From positions 1,012,501 through 1,076,500 of the forward strand of contig NZ_CP060718.1 of assembly GCF_014396785.1 (NCBI RefSeq): DNA of 64,000 bases. Reading direction: 5' to 3'. The DNA is from Sphingomonas lutea. GTDB lineage: Bacteria > Pseudomonadota > Alphaproteobacteria > Sphingomonadales > Sphingomonadaceae. Below are positions 26,213 through 35,450 of the stretch, in pieces; within the stretch, counting starts at the first letter, position 1; every line of letters begins with the position of its first letter. The notes beneath the pieces were generated by a model. That model saw nothing but the letters and a program-made list of their open reading frames with translations, ran no database searches and was not told the DNA's origin. The position numbers were made by a program, and so were the translations under genes.

Positions 26213-27524
26213 CCGGGTCGTCTCGGTCGCGATTGTGGGTGGCGGGGCGTCGGGGACGATCCTCGCCGCGCAACTCGCGCGGCGCGGCATTGCAAGCATT
26301 CTGATCGATGGCAGCGGCCGCATCGGCCGCGGCGTTGCATATTCGACGACCGAACCCGCGCACCTGCTCAACGTCCGTGCCGATGGAATGAGCGCGATGG
26401 CCGGGGAACCCGAGCATTTCGCGGACTGGTTCGAAGCGCGTGGCGGCAATCGCGCCGGGTTCGCGCAGCGGCGGCTGTTTGCGAATTATTTGGCCGAACT
26501 GCTCGACGAAGCGGTTGGCAGCGGTTGCACCGAATTGTCCCATTCGACTGTGGTCACGGCCGCGCGAGGCGAGGATTGGCGGATCGAGCTCGACAACGGC
26601 CAGTCAATTGCCGCTAGGGCACTCGTCCTCGCCCTAGGCAATCAGCCGCCCGGCGGCTTGCGCGCGTTCGACCAGGCTGGCCCGAACTATATCGCCAACC
26701 CGTGGGGCGCGCGCGCGTCGGCTGCGGTGCGCGACAGCGCGGAGAATGGCGGCCGCGTGCTGCTGGTCGGTACCGGCCTGACCATGATCGACCTTGTGCT
26801 TTCGCTCGAGGCTGCGGGGCATGACGGCCAGGTCGTGGCGATCTCGCGCCGCGGTCAGATTCCGCGGGCGCACGGCGATTATGACCCCTCGCCGGTCGCC
26901 GCAGGGGAGCTTCCAAGCGGCAATCTGCGCGACATGCTGCGCTGGGTGCGGCGTCGTTCCGTAGTCGCCGGGTGGCGTGCCGCGGTGGATAGCCTGCGGC
27001 CGCACAGCCACCCCTTATGGCAAAGCCTGTCGGCCGACGAGCAGAAGCGCTTTCTTCGTCACGCGCGACCCTATTGGGACGTCCATCGGCACCGAATTGC
27101 GCCCGAAGTGTCGAATATCGTCGCGAGGCTCATTGCCGCCGGGTCGCTGGAAATCATTTCCGGCCGAATCGTCGCTGCGGACGCTGCGGAGGAAGGGATC
27201 AACGTGACCTATCGCCGCCGGGGCGAGGAAGAGAGCCGCACCGCCCGCTTCGATTACGTGTTCAATTGCACGGGCCCGCTGCATTCCATTGAAAGGACGA
27301 ACGACCGGCTCGTGCGCAGCCTGCTCAATGCCGGCGAAGTTCGGCCCGACCATCTCGGGATCGGGTTGGAGGTCGACGAGCGAGCGCGCGCCACGCCGGG
27401 GCAACGACTGTGGGCCTTGGGACCGCTGACCAAGGGCCGCTATTGGGAGATCGTCGCCGTTCCTGATATCCGCGAGCAAGCCGCGCAAGTGGCCGATGAT
27501 ATCGCGCAGGAGTTGGCCGGATGA
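26202..27524 (+). CDS. FAD/NAD(P)-binding protein (PF13454-type oxidoreductase)
   Basis: The 440-residue flavoprotein starts [26 protein letters not shown] with the GxGxxG dinucleotide fold. It has the [24 protein letters not shown] segment typical of the HcnB-like/FAD-NAD(P) family and a second Rossmann motif ([17 protein letters not shown]). It is probably a hydroxylase or dehydrogenase; the substrate is unknown. It overlaps the small gene before it and folE after it (ATGA). Confidence 0.9.
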   Translation: MKSDRVVSVAIVGGGASGTILAAQLARRGIASILIDGSGRIGRGVAYSTTEPAHLLNVRADGMSAMAGEPEHFADWFEARGGNRAGFAQRRLFANYLAELLDEAVGSGCTELSHSTVVTAARGEDWRIELDNGQSIAARALVLALGNQPPGGLRAFDQAGPNYIANPWGARASAAVRDSAENGGRVLLVGTGLTMIDLVLSLEAAGHDGQVVAISRRGQIPRAHGDYDPSPVAAGELPSGNLRDMLRWVRRRSVVAGWRAAVDSLRPHSHPLWQSLSADEQKRFLRHARPYWDVHRHRIAPEVSNIVARLIAAGSLEIISGRIVAADAAEEGINVTYRRRGEEESRTARFDYVFNCTGPLHSIERTNDRLVRSLLNAGEVRPDHLGIGLEVDERARATPGQRLWALGPLTKGRYWEIVAVPDIREQAAQVADDIAQELAG

Positions 27525-28147
27525 CCGATCGAAACGCCCATGGCGAGCCCGAGGACGGCGATCTCGTCGAGCCCGCGACGGCCGGCGACATCCCCGCCGA
27601 CGTCAGCGAAGCGGTCCGTACGATCATCCGCTGGGCCGGGGACGATCCGGAGCGGGAAGGGCTGCTCGACACGCCGCGTCGCGTCGCGCGGGCCTGGCGC
27701 GAATATGCCCGCGGCTATGCCGAGGACCCGGCACTGCACCTGAGCCGCACGTTCGACGAAGTCGGGGGATATGACGAGATCGTCCTGCTCAAGGACATTC
27801 CGTTCCAGTCGCACTGCGAGCATCACATGGCGCCGATCATCGGCAAGGCGTCGATCGCTTATTTGCCGGCTGACCGGGTGGTCGGGATCAGCAAGCTGGC
27901 GCGAGTGCTTCACGGGTTCGCGCGGCGACTGCAGGTGCAGGAGCGGCTGACCGCACAGGTCGCGGATACCATCTGGGAGCATCTCCAGCCCAAGGGCGTC
28001 GCGGTGATCATCGAGGCGAGCCACGCCTGCATGACCGCGCGCGGCGTCAACACGCCGGGCGTGATGATGACGACGAGCCGGATGATGGGCACATTCCGCG
28101 AGGACGAGCGGAGCCGCCGCGAAGTGCTTGCGCTGATGGGCTATTAA
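27521..28147 (+). CDS. folE: GTP cyclohydrolase I
   Basis: The 208-residue enzyme converts GTP to dihydroneopterin triphosphate for folate synthesis. Zinc ligands are in SHCEHHMAP and SHACMTARG, and the substrate residues GISKLAR, QERLTAQ and VMMTTSRM are intact. The start overlaps the FAD protein stop. It is followed by a hairpin whose T run lies on the opposite strand. Confidence 0.96.
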   Translation: MTDRNAHGEPEDGDLVEPATAGDIPADVSEAVRTIIRWAGDDPEREGLLDTPRRVARAWREYARGYAEDPALHLSRTFDEVGGYDEIVLLKDIPFQSHCEHHMAPIIGKASIAYLPADRVVGISKLARVLHGFARRLQVQERLTAQVADTIWEHLQPKGVAVIIEASHACMTARGVNTPGVMMTTSRMMGTFREDERSRREVLALMGY

Positions 28148-28185
28148 AAAACAGCGGGGCGGCTCCGCTGGCCGGAGAGCCGCCC
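28144..28185 (-). terminator. Intrinsic terminator for the DUF2383 gene
   Basis: On the minus strand a stem GGGCGGCTC/GAGCCGCCC (28177-28185 with 28157-28165) is followed by CGCTGTTTTTT. The T run faces the minus strand, so it ends the gene at 28216-28674 and abuts folE. A second hairpin, CCACCC-GAAC-GGGTGG (28191-28206), lies just inside. Confidence 0.8.
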
Positions 28186-28215
28186 GCACCCCACCCGAAC
28201 GGGTGGTGCTAAAAG

Positions 28216-28674
28216 TTAGGCCGACGCGTCGAGGCTGTGCTTCAGCTGACTCATCTGGTCATGGCCGGCGCGAACAGACTGATAGGCCTTTTCGACCACC
28301 GCCCGGCTGTCGCCGGTCAATTCGTGGCTGTTGAGCGCAGTCTCGAACTTTTCCTTGAGATAGTCTTCGCCGCGCTCGACCTCATTGATGATCGCCTGAT
28401 CGTCGCGCCCGGTGATCGTGGCCTTGAGATCAAGGAAGCGCTGGTGCGTCTTGCCCATGAACGAGCCGTCGTCTTCCGGATTGCCGCCGAGCCGGCGCAC
28501 TTCAGCGCGCAGGTCTTCGACGACTTGCTGGCGTTCGCTGGCGCGGCTGCGGAACACCTCCTGAAACTTGCCGCCTTCGCTGTTCGCCGCTGCGTCTTCA
28601 TAACCGTTGATGCTGTCGATCAGGGTTGCGATCAGCGTGTTGAGGGTGGTCGTCTGTTCGTTGCGTTCGGTCAC
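28216..28674 (-). CDS. DUF2383 (PA2169-type) four-helix protein
   Basis: The 152-residue, highly charged helical protein (TTTLNTLIATLIDSINGYEDAA...) matches the ferritin-like PA2169/DUF2383 family, often found in stress regulons. The start is GTG 28674 with GGAG at suitable spacing. Key features are the ING-YEDAA turn and GSFMGKTHQRFLDLKATITGRDD. No metal role is proved for this family. I saw no clear sigma-EcfG motif upstream. Monocistronic, with its own terminator. Confidence 0.88.
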   Translation of the reverse strand: MTERNEQTTTLNTLIATLIDSINGYEDAAANSEGGKFQEVFRSRASERQQVVEDLRAEVRRLGGNPEDDGSFMGKTHQRFLDLKATITGRDDQAIINEVERGEDYLKEKFETALNSHELTGDSRAVVEKAYQSVRAGHDQMSQLKHSLDASA

Positions 28675-28844
28675 GATGTCTTGCTCCAGTACAAAAAGGG
28701 AGAATGTATCCGGTCCTAACGCGCGAACAGCCGAGCCGATGCGGCGACTCCGTCGAATTTTCTGTGCACAGGCCGTAATTTGCTGTCAGTCTGGTGCGCG
28801 GCTGCCGTGGGGGGCGATGCGGCGCCACGCGATGGAGGGGGACC

Positions 28845-30407
28845 ATGGCACTAACGCGGCGGACGCTTCTGGAACAGATCGGGACGATCGGCGGCGCTGG
28901 CGCGGCCTATATGGCGATGGAAGCGCTGGGCCTTGCGATGCCCACCCCCGCGGGCGCGGAAAACTTCCAGCTTCCGCCGAGTAGCGGAAACGGCAAATCG
29001 GTCGTCATCCTCGGCGCCGGCATCTCCGGCCTGATCGCGGCCTACGAGCTCGGCCGCGCCGGATATCGGGTCACTGTCCTCGAGGCGCGCGACCGAGCTG
29101 GCGGGCGTGCGTGGACGGTGCGCGGCGGCGACCGCATCGTGCAGAACGGGCGCGCCGATCAGGTCGCCACCTTCGAAAAGGGTCTGTATTTCAACGCCGG
29201 GCCGGCACGCATCCCATCCACGCACCGCGTGATCCTTGGCTACGCGCGGCAATTCGGGATCGCGCTGGAACCGTTCGTCAACGTCAACCGCAGCGCCGGA
29301 TGGGATTTCGGCGGCAAGGTCCAGCCCGAGCGGCGCATGGTCAACGACATTCGCGGCCACCTTGGCGAGCTCCTCGCCAAGGCGATCGACACACATGCGC
29401 TCGACCAGCAGGTGCCGAAGGGCGAGCTGGAGCTGATTCGCCAATTCCTCGGGCCTTATGCCGGCGTCGGGCCGGACGGCGTTTACGTCCCCAGCGGCTC
29501 GTCCGGCCATTCGGTCGAAGGCGGCGGCTATACGCAGGAACCGAAGCCCCTGCCGCGCCTTTCGTTCAAGGAACTTGGCCCATCGCCGGCGGTCACGCTG
29601 CCGTACCTGTTCGAACATATCTACGACATGCAATCGACCATGCTGCAGCCGGTCGGCGGCATGGATCGCATCGCCAAAGCTTTCTACGAGCGCGTGAAGC
29701 CGCACGTGCGCTTGAGTTCGCGGGTCACCGCCATTCGCCGCATCGGCAACCGTGTCCGCATCGAACATGGCCCGGGCAAGCAGGTCATCACGGCGGATTT
29801 CGCGATCGTGACCTTGGGTGCCAACCTGCTCGATCGGATCCCGAACGATTTTTCGCCCGCGAAGAAAGCGGCGTTCAAGGGCGTCGCCTATCTGCCCAGC
29901 GTCAAGGTGGCGTTCGAAGCCCCGCGCTTCTGGGAGCGCGACGATTTCATCTACGGCGGGCTTGCCTGGACCGATCGCGCCAATGAGAATGTGATCTATC
30001 CGTCCGACCGCTTCGGCGCGGACAAGGGCGTGATTGTGGCCGCTTATGTCGCGGGATGGACGAATAACGACAATCCGCAGAAATTCGCCGCGTTCAGCGA
30101 CGCCGAACGGCTGCGGATCAGCCGCGAGTCGGTCGAAGCCTTCCATCCCGGCCGCTCGCGGCTCCTGGCCAAGGGTGTGGCGGTGGGGTGGGGGTCTATC
30201 CCTTACTCCGAAGGCGTCGGCGCTATCTGGCCAGGGGGCGGCGCGCGCGGCCCGCATTATGCCGAGCTGCTCAAGCCCGAAGGCCCGATCGTCTTTGCTG
30301 GCGAGCATTTGAGCTACCAGGGCCTGTGGCAGGAAGGCGCGGCGCTTTCGGCGCACGAGGCGATGAAGATCGTCCACGCAATGGCGAAAGACCGCGCAAC
30401 CGCTTGA
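28845..30407 (+). CDS. Flavin monoamine oxidase-like protein with Tat-like leader
   Basis: The 520-residue protein starts at ATG 28845 behind GGAGGGG. The leader LTRRTLLEQIGTIGGAGAAYMAME has a twin-Arg start and a moderately hydrophobic stretch, suggesting Tat export. The FAD fold is VVILGAGISGLIAAYELGRAGYRVTVLEARDRAGGRA, and the C-terminal amine-oxidase motif IVFAGEHLSYQGLWQEGA is present. It resembles bacterial L-amino-acid or polyamine oxidases (PF01593). Substrate unknown; the amino-acid symporter gene that follows suggests an amino acid or amine. Confidence 0.92.
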   Translation: MALTRRTLLEQIGTIGGAGAAYMAMEALGLAMPTPAGAENFQLPPSSGNGKSVVILGAGISGLIAAYELGRAGYRVTVLEARDRAGGRAWTVRGGDRIVQNGRADQVATFEKGLYFNAGPARIPSTHRVILGYARQFGIALEPFVNVNRSAGWDFGGKVQPERRMVNDIRGHLGELLAKAIDTHALDQQVPKGELELIRQFLGPYAGVGPDGVYVPSGSSGHSVEGGGYTQEPKPLPRLSFKELGPSPAVTLPYLFEHIYDMQSTMLQPVGGMDRIAKAFYERVKPHVRLSSRVTAIRRIGNRVRIEHGPGKQVITADFAIVTLGANLLDRIPNDFSPAKKAAFKGVAYLPSVKVAFEAPRFWERDDFIYGGLAWTDRANENVIYPSDRFGADKGVIVAAYVAGWTNNDNPQKFAAFSDAERLRISRESVEAFHPGRSRLLAKGVAVGWGSIPYSEGVGAIWPGGGARGPHYAELLKPEGPIVFAGEHLSYQGLWQEGAALSAHEAMKIVHAMAKDRATA

Positions 30408-30459
30408 ATGCCGCCCCGTCGCGCAGCTAGGCAGAAGCGCACCGGGAGGAATTCGCGAT

Positions 30460-31737
30460 TTGACCGACACGCAAAAGCAAGCTGCGCGGAGTTTCGCGGC
30501 TTATTGGGCGCTTGTTGCGCTCATCGTCGGGCTTGGCGCGGGGGCGATGGCGCATCTGCTCGACCAAGGCGTGCGTGAGGGGCTGCTCGCCGCAGCGGCG
30601 TTTGTCGGCGGCTTGTGGCTGAATGCGCTGAAGATGACTGTCATCCCGCTCGTCGTGGCGCTGCTTGTGGTGGGCATCGCCAAGAGCCGGGAAGCCGCCG
30701 CCGCTGGCCGCATTGCGAGCCGCTCCGTCTTCTGGATCGTGATTCTGTGCACGTCGTCGGCCGTGTTCGGCGCCTTGATGGTGCTTCTTTTGACCAGTGT
30801 TTTCCCGCTTCCCCGCGGGACCGCTGAAAGCCTTCAAGCGGCGCTGGGCGCGATCGAACAGCCGGACACCGCAGCGCTGCCATCCATCCTGGACTTCTTC
30901 AAAGGGATCGTGCCCAGCAACGTGATTGCGGCCGCGTCCAATGGCGACGTCCTCCCGCTAGTGGTGTTCGCCGTGTTATTCGCGCTCGCGCTGGCGAAGG
31001 TTTCAGCGGAGGGGCGCCAATCCGTCGTTGCCCTGTTCGAAGCGGTTGCCGACGCCTTGCTGGTCATCATCCGCTGGGTGCTGTGGGTGGCGCCGATCGG
31101 CGTCTTCGCGCTTGCCTTCACGGTGGGGGCGGCCGCGGGCGGGGAGGCCTTTGCCGGGCTCGGCCATTACATCCTGACGATCTCGGCCATTGGAGTCCTC
31201 ATCACGCTTGCGGCCTATCCTATCGCCATCCTGATCGGGCGCGTTCGCCCGGGCCTGTTTACGCGCGCGATGATCGGGCCGCAGGCGGTCGCGATCTCCA
31301 CGCGCTCGTCCCTGGCGTCGCTTCCCGCGATGCTGACCGCCGCCCGGGCAATCGGCGTGCGTGAGCAAGTAGCCGACGTGACATTGCCCATCGCCGTTGC
31401 GCTGTTGCGCGGAACCGGCCCCGCGATGAACTGCGCGGTCGCATTTTACGTCGCGCATTGGCTGGGGTTCGAGCCGAGCCTGGCGCAGATGATCGCCGCC
31501 ACAGCCGTGGCCGCAGTGATGAGCTATGGGGCGGTCAGCCTGCCGGGGGAAATCACATTCATCAGCTCGATCGCGCCCATCGCTATGGCGCTGGGCGTTC
31601 CGGTCGCGCCGCTCGCCTTGTTCGTGGCAGTGGAGATGATTCCCGACATCTTCCGCACCGTCGGCAACGTCTCGCTGGACGTTGCGGTAACGACCGTCGT
31701 CGATCGCTCGACCGCCGAAAACGATCCCGAAAGCTGA
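30460..31737 (+). CDS. Dicarboxylate/amino-acid:cation symporter (SDF family)
   Basis: The 425-residue membrane protein has about eight helices and the re-entrant-loop signatures of GltP/DctA transporters (AISTRSSLASLPAML for the usual SSSxTLP loop; GTGPAMNCAV for the NMDGT loop). Both loops are altered, so substrate choice may differ from aspartate or C4-acids. TTG 30460 is the start, backed by GGGAGGA nine bases before it. It probably forms a unit with the amine oxidase gene upstream. Confidence 0.92.
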   Translation: MTDTQKQAARSFAAYWALVALIVGLGAGAMAHLLDQGVREGLLAAAAFVGGLWLNALKMTVIPLVVALLVVGIAKSREAAAAGRIASRSVFWIVILCTSSAVFGALMVLLLTSVFPLPRGTAESLQAALGAIEQPDTAALPSILDFFKGIVPSNVIAAASNGDVLPLVVFAVLFALALAKVSAEGRQSVVALFEAVADALLVIIRWVLWVAPIGVFALAFTVGAAAGGEAFAGLGHYILTISAIGVLITLAAYPIAILIGRVRPGLFTRAMIGPQAVAISTRSSLASLPAMLTAARAIGVREQVADVTLPIAVALLRGTGPAMNCAVAFYVAHWLGFEPSLAQMIAATAVAAVMSYGAVSLPGEITFISSIAPIAMALGVPVAPLALFVAVEMIPDIFRTVGNVSLDVAVTTVVDRSTAENDPES

Positions 31738-31926
31738 ACGCCAGCTGACCACCGTTCGTCGATTGGACGCGTAACGAACGGCTTTTGTCGGATCGCAGAC
31801 AATCCCCGTTTCATTGTCGAGCCGCGCGCGACCAGTCGGCCGGATCGGCGCATATCAAAGTGGCGACGCGGGGCCGATCCCCTCATCCCCAGCTAGCTCC
31901 GCGTCGCAAGATAAAGGAGACGCGAG

Positions 31927-32274
31927 ATGACCAAGACCATTCCAGCGCTGGCCGCGATCGCCGTGGCTGCGGCCCTGTTGGTCCCCACTGTCAGCCAAGC
32001 CGCAAGCGCGGATGCAATGACGGTTTCGTACGCCGACCTCAATCTGCGTGGTCAGGCCGGGCGCGACACGCTTGTCCGCCGGATCAATTTCGCCGCCAGC
32101 TCGGTGTGTGCTGTGCGCCAGGCGACCGACCTTGCCGCGCTCGGCGCGGCGTCGGATTGCCAGGATGGCGCGATTGCCCGAGCGCAGCCGGCGTTTGACG
32201 CTGCGGTCCGCGCGGCCCTCAACCCGACGGTGACCGTTTCGAGCGCCGCTGCATTGATCGTCACTGGTCAGTGA
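31927..32274 (+). CDS. UrcA family protein
   Basis: The 115-residue exported protein has a signal peptide (MTKTIPALAAIAVAAALLVPTVSQAA) and the UrcA core VSYADLNLRGQAGRDTLVRRINFAASSVC, with two Cys (SSVC, SDCQ) that may form a disulfide. The ATG has an AAAGGAGA site. The family is common in sphingomonads and has no known function. A strong terminator follows. Confidence 0.92.
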   Translation: MTKTIPALAAIAVAAALLVPTVSQAASADAMTVSYADLNLRGQAGRDTLVRRINFAASSVCAVRQATDLAALGAASDCQDGAIARAQPAFDAAVRAALNPTVTVSSAAALIVTGQ

Positions 32275-32287
32275 ATTGCGCACGAGG

Positions 32288-32330
32288 AGCCGCCGCGTCC
32301 TTTCCCGGGGGCGCGGCGGCTTTTTTTTTA
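32288..32330 (+). terminator. Strong intrinsic terminator
   Basis: A perfect 10-bp stem, AGCCGCCGCG (32288-32297) with CGCGGCGGCT (32312-32321), is followed by nine T's. It ends the urcA-like transcript. Confidence 0.95.
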
Positions 32331-32346
32331 ACCTTCTGAAGACTTC

Positions 32347-33093
32347 TTACCGTCCGGCGATTGCCCGGACGCGATCCGAATACAGGCGTCCCACGGGTTG
32401 CTCCGTACCGTCCGCAAGCCGGGCGAGCCAGCGACCGGATGGGTTGCGGGTAAACCCGCTGATGAAGTCCTTACGCACGATCGCCGAGCGGTGCAGCCGC
32501 ACGAAAAGCTCCGGATCCAGGCCTTCTTCAAGCGCGGCCATCGAATGGTGGATCAGCCAGCTTCGGCGCCCGACATGGAGGCGCATGTAGTCCCGTTCTG
32601 CGGACACGCGGTCAACGTCGCGCGCGGCAATGCGCACCAGTCCCGACAGGTCCGACGCCCAGAATTCCTCGAGCCATTGCGACGCCTTGCCGGGCGTGGG
32701 CTGCGCGCTTCGCTGGACGAGATAGGCGCGGGCCCGCTCAATGGCACGCTGCAACCGGCCAGGATCGACCGGTTTCATCAGATAATCGACGGCCTCGACC
32801 TCAAAAGCGGCCACCGCGAATTGGTCGAACGCCGTCACGAAGACCACGGCAGGGGAGGGGTCGAGCGCCGCCAGCGCGCGCGCCACGCCAATGCCGTCGA
32901 GGCCGGGCATGGCGATGTCGAGCAGCAGAAGGTCTGGCGCCAGCGCCTCTGCCAGGTTGATCGCGGATTCGCCTTCGCTCGCCGTGCCGACAAGTTGCGC
33001 GCCTTCGGCCTTGGCGAGGAGCAGCTGGAGCCGCTCCGCCGCCAGCGGTTCGTCGTCGGCAATGAGGACTCGCAACGGCTTCGGATCAGACAC
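32347..33093 (-). CDS. LytTR family response regulator
   Basis: The 248-residue protein has a receiver domain (IADDEP acid pair, phospho-Asp in LLLDIAMPGLDG, Thr in FVTAFD, Lys in LMKPVD) and a C-terminal LytTR DNA-binding domain (VSAERDYMRLHVG ... FVRLHRSAIVRKDFI). It overlaps the kinase gene by eight bases and is the cognate partner. Target genes are unknown. Confidence 0.95.
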   Translation of the reverse strand: MSDPKPLRVLIADDEPLAAERLQLLLAKAEGAQLVGTASEGESAINLAEALAPDLLLLDIAMPGLDGIGVARALAALDPSPAVVFVTAFDQFAVAAFEVEAVDYLMKPVDPGRLQRAIERARAYLVQRSAQPTPGKASQWLEEFWASDLSGLVRIAARDVDRVSAERDYMRLHVGRRSWLIHHSMAALEEGLDPELFVRLHRSAIVRKDFISGFTRNPSGRWLARLADGTEQPVGRLYSDRVRAIAGR

Positions 33094-34324
33094 TTGTTTC
33101 CACCGGCATGGTGAGCGAGACCTTGTAGCCGCCAGTGTTCATCGGGCCAAAGCGGCAGCTGGCGCGGTGGCCCCAGCGCGCTTCCAGGCGCTGGCACACG
33201 TTGGCGAGGCCAACGCCGGTGCCTTCGTGCGTGGCAGCGGGCAGTTCTTCCTTGGCGCTGTTCTTCAGGCGGTTGCTGATCTCCACGACCATTCGGCCAT
33301 CGCCAAGATGGCGCGCTTCAATGCGCAGCAGAACCGCCTTGCGGCTCTTGGAAACGCCATATTTGATCGCATTCTCGACGATCGGCTGCAGGATGAGCGC
33401 GGGAAGGCGGGCCTGATCCAAACCAGGCGGAACATCGATCTCGACATGAAGTCGGTCGGGAAAGCGCGCCTTTTCAATGTCGAGGTAAAGGCGCTGGAGA
33501 TCGATTTCCTCGGCCAGCGTAACATCGGCGCTGGGATCGAGCGACAGGCTGGTGCGGAAGAAGGTCGAAAGCGCCAGGAGCATGTTCTCCGCGCGGTCGG
33601 TGCGTCCAGTCATCACCAGTGACGACAGCGAGTTGAGCGTGTTGAACAGGAAATGCGGATTGACCTGGTAGCGCAGCGCGCGGACCTGCGCCGCCTGCGC
33701 CGCGCTTTCGGCATCGGCAACCCGCCGCTGGGCGCGAAGCGCGGCCGCCTGCGACAGCATCGCCATGTAGAAGGCGCTCCACGCGGCAAAGAAGAAGAAC
33801 CAGGTGACCGCGCTGTCGGCCGCATAACGGAACCGATGGGACGCGTTGAGATCCGAGAGCCGCGGAAAGGTGAGGACGAGCGGCGCTTGGCCAGTGCGCT
33901 CAATGCGCAAGGTGTTGCCGGTTTCGACGACCGTATGACCCTCGCGCGACGTGAACTGCATCTGTTCCTGCGGCTTCTCCAGGAACCGATCGACCGAGAT
34001 CAGGATCGCCGCTTGTGCCGCTGCTGCCACCAGGGATGCGAAAAGGCCGGCCGCAATCCGCCGCTTTAGCGAAACGTCGCGCGCCAGATACTGGAACGCG
34101 ACGTAGATGAGGACGGTGAGAACGATTCCGACGCCAAGCGTCAGGGACCGGTTCAGGAGGATGGTGCCGGGGTCGGCGCTCAGGAAGGCGCGCGCAAAAA
34201 CCGTGAGGTACCAGAATAGCCAGAAGGCCAGGATGGACTTCACCGCCATCGGCCAGTCGCCGAACCGGTGGGTCGTTTCGCGCCGGGTCAGCGCGAATTC
34301 GATCATGTCTGAACGCTTGTTCAT
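33086..34324 (-). CDS. LytS/YehU-type sensor histidine kinase
   Basis: The 412-residue kinase starts at ATG 34324 (MNKRSDMIEF). It has four hydrophobic segments (about residues 25-150 and 205-225), a periplasmic loop between segments three and four, the His_kinase domain (PF06580) with phospho-acceptor His in QVNPHFLFNTLNSLSSL, and an HATPase domain (PIVENAIKYGV, GTGVGLANVCQRL). The signal is unknown. It is cotranscribed with its LytTR regulator and divergent from the stress gene at 34483. Confidence 0.94.
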   Translation of the reverse strand: MNKRSDMIEFALTRRETTHRFGDWPMAVKSILAFWLFWYLTVFARAFLSADPGTILLNRSLTLGVGIVLTVLIYVAFQYLARDVSLKRRIAAGLFASLVAAAAQAAILISVDRFLEKPQEQMQFTSREGHTVVETGNTLRIERTGQAPLVLTFPRLSDLNASHRFRYAADSAVTWFFFFAAWSAFYMAMLSQAAALRAQRRVADAESAAQAAQVRALRYQVNPHFLFNTLNSLSSLVMTGRTDRAENMLLALSTFFRTSLSLDPSADVTLAEEIDLQRLYLDIEKARFPDRLHVEIDVPPGLDQARLPALILQPIVENAIKYGVSKSRKAVLLRIEARHLGDGRMVVEISNRLKNSAKEELPAATHEGTGVGLANVCQRLEARWGHRASCRFGPMNTGGYKVSLTMPVETSV

Positions 34325-34427
34325 GTGACGTTTATGTGGCCCGTGCGCCGTGCGAAGACAATTGCGTGCATCGTCTTTGGCAGAAGCACAAGGCGCGCCT
34401 GTCGAAACTGACCGCCATTCGCCGAAC

Positions 34428-34453
34428 GGAACAGCGAGAGAGGGACGCACGTT
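34428..34453 (+). promoter_or_regulatory. Sigma-EcfG promoter (GGAAC-N17-CGTT)
   Basis: GGAAC (34428-34432) and CGTT (34450-34453) are separated by 17 bases, an exact match to the alphaproteobacterial general-stress consensus. The -10 element is 29 bases before the ATG of the small gene at 34483. The motif lies in the divergent region shared with the LytS gene, but its orientation serves only the small gene. Confidence 0.75.
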
Positions 34454-34482
34454 CCGTGCAAAACCCCAGCAGGAGCTAAGAG

Positions 34483-34695
34483 ATGGCGGGCGATCACAAG
34501 AAGACTATCCCACCGTCGGTTTCGTCCGGTGCGCCCGATGCCGACCTCGAGCAGCGGCTGAAGAAGAACCCGGGCGACAAGGACGCAAAGATCGATGTCG
34601 GCAGCGACGAGTCGATGGACGCATCTGACCCGCCGTCGGCGGCGCAGCCGGGCGGCGGGGACCACCCAGTGCCTTCGTCCGGATTCCCCGAATAA
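34483..34695 (+). CDS. Small hydrophilic, disordered protein (70 aa), predicted stress regulon member
   Basis: The product (MAGDHKKTIPPSVSSGAPDADLEQRLKKNPGDKDAKIDVGSDES...) is rich in Asp, Lys, Pro, Ser and Gly, with no hydrophobic core, so it should be intrinsically disordered. The ATG has an AGGAG site. An exact sigma-EcfG promoter precedes it. The composition is like small hydrophilins and other stress proteins, but no family is recognised. A 9-bp hairpin (34700-34726) follows the stop. Confidence 0.75.
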   Translation: MAGDHKKTIPPSVSSGAPDADLEQRLKKNPGDKDAKIDVGSDESMDASDPPSAAQPGGGDHPVPSSGFPE

Positions 34696-34890
34696 GTTGC
34701 GCGACCGTCACAAAAACACGGTCGCGTTGCAATAAATCAACAATCCACAGTTTTAGCGTCCTGCGTCAATTTCTTACCTAGACGCGGTGACTCCCCTCTG
34801 ATTCAATCTGAACGGGGAGTGGGACTGTGGTTAAGCAATATGCAACCAACATCGCCGCATGATCTCACCCGGGCATAAGGAGTCGGGTTC
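34696..34890. other. Intergenic region with three hairpins and a possible 11-codon leader ORF
   Basis: This 195-base gap is AT-richer than its surroundings. It holds stems CGCGACCGT/ACGGTCGCG (34700-34726), GCGTC/GACGC (34763-34785) and ACTCCCC/GGGGAGT (34790-34820). A mini-ORF from GTG 34827 to TGA 34862 (MVKQYATNIAA) has GGGGAG seven bases upstream. It could be the structured leader of the gene at 34891 or a small RNA. No riboswitch class is recognised. Confidence 0.35.
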
Positions 34891-35442
34891 ATGATTACGC
34901 GGACCAGCCAACCGGCCAGCGGCGCGATGCTGATCTCGGAGATGAAGGAGTTCGCGAGCTTTCCGAAGGCGACGCAACGGTACATCCGCCGCGCGCTCGA
35001 CGTGGCTTACGGCCGCCGCGACCCGCTCGAATGCTGGGCCCGCGACGAAGGTGAAGGCGCCTCGATCCGCGCCCAGGCCCGCCTCTACAAGCAGCTTGAT
35101 CATCTTCGGCTCCAGGTGCCGGACGACAGCGGGCTCGACATGATCGAGCCGTTTATCGGCATGCTGATCACCATTTCCGCGTTCGACCTGGGTCAGGACC
35201 GCCTGCCGAACTTCGCCGCTTACCGCTTCCTTTATGAGCGGCTGATCGGCGCGGCTGCGCGGCCATGGTTGCCGGCGGCTTTCTGCGCCGCCGCGGCCTT
35301 GCCGCACCTGCACCCGGATCGCCGCCGCATCCTGCTCCAGTCGATCAGCGAAAGCGCGGCGACCGCGCCGGGCTGGTCGAGCCGCGAGCCGGTGTTCTGG
35401 CCCGAGTGGGTCGAGAAGGTCGACCACCAGCAGGCTGCCTAG
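34891..35442 (+). CDS. Hypothetical soluble protein (183 aa)
   Basis: The ATG at 34891 follows AAGGAG with longer than usual spacing. The protein (MITRTSQPASGAMLISEMKEFASFPKATQRYIRRALDVAYGRRDPLECW...) has no signal peptide, is mostly helical and is rich in Trp and Arg near the end (GWSSREPVFWPEWVEKV). No family recognised. It is preceded by the hairpin-rich leader and followed by a dispersed palindromic repeat. Confidence 0.7.
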   Translation: MITRTSQPASGAMLISEMKEFASFPKATQRYIRRALDVAYGRRDPLECWARDEGEGASIRAQARLYKQLDHLRLQVPDDSGLDMIEPFIGMLITISAFDLGQDRLPNFAAYRFLYERLIGAAARPWLPAAFCAAAALPHLHPDRRRILLQSISESAATAPGWSSREPVFWPEWVEKVDHQQAA

Positions 35443-35450
35443 CACCAATT

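Noticed and set aside
28147-28215. Hairpin after folE as a folE terminator
   Set aside because: The T run is on the minus strand; on the plus strand the stem is followed by GCACCCC.
28851-30470. 539-codon open frame opposite the flavin amine oxidase gene
   Set aside because: Shadow frame; the plus-strand gene has intact FAD motifs and a good start.
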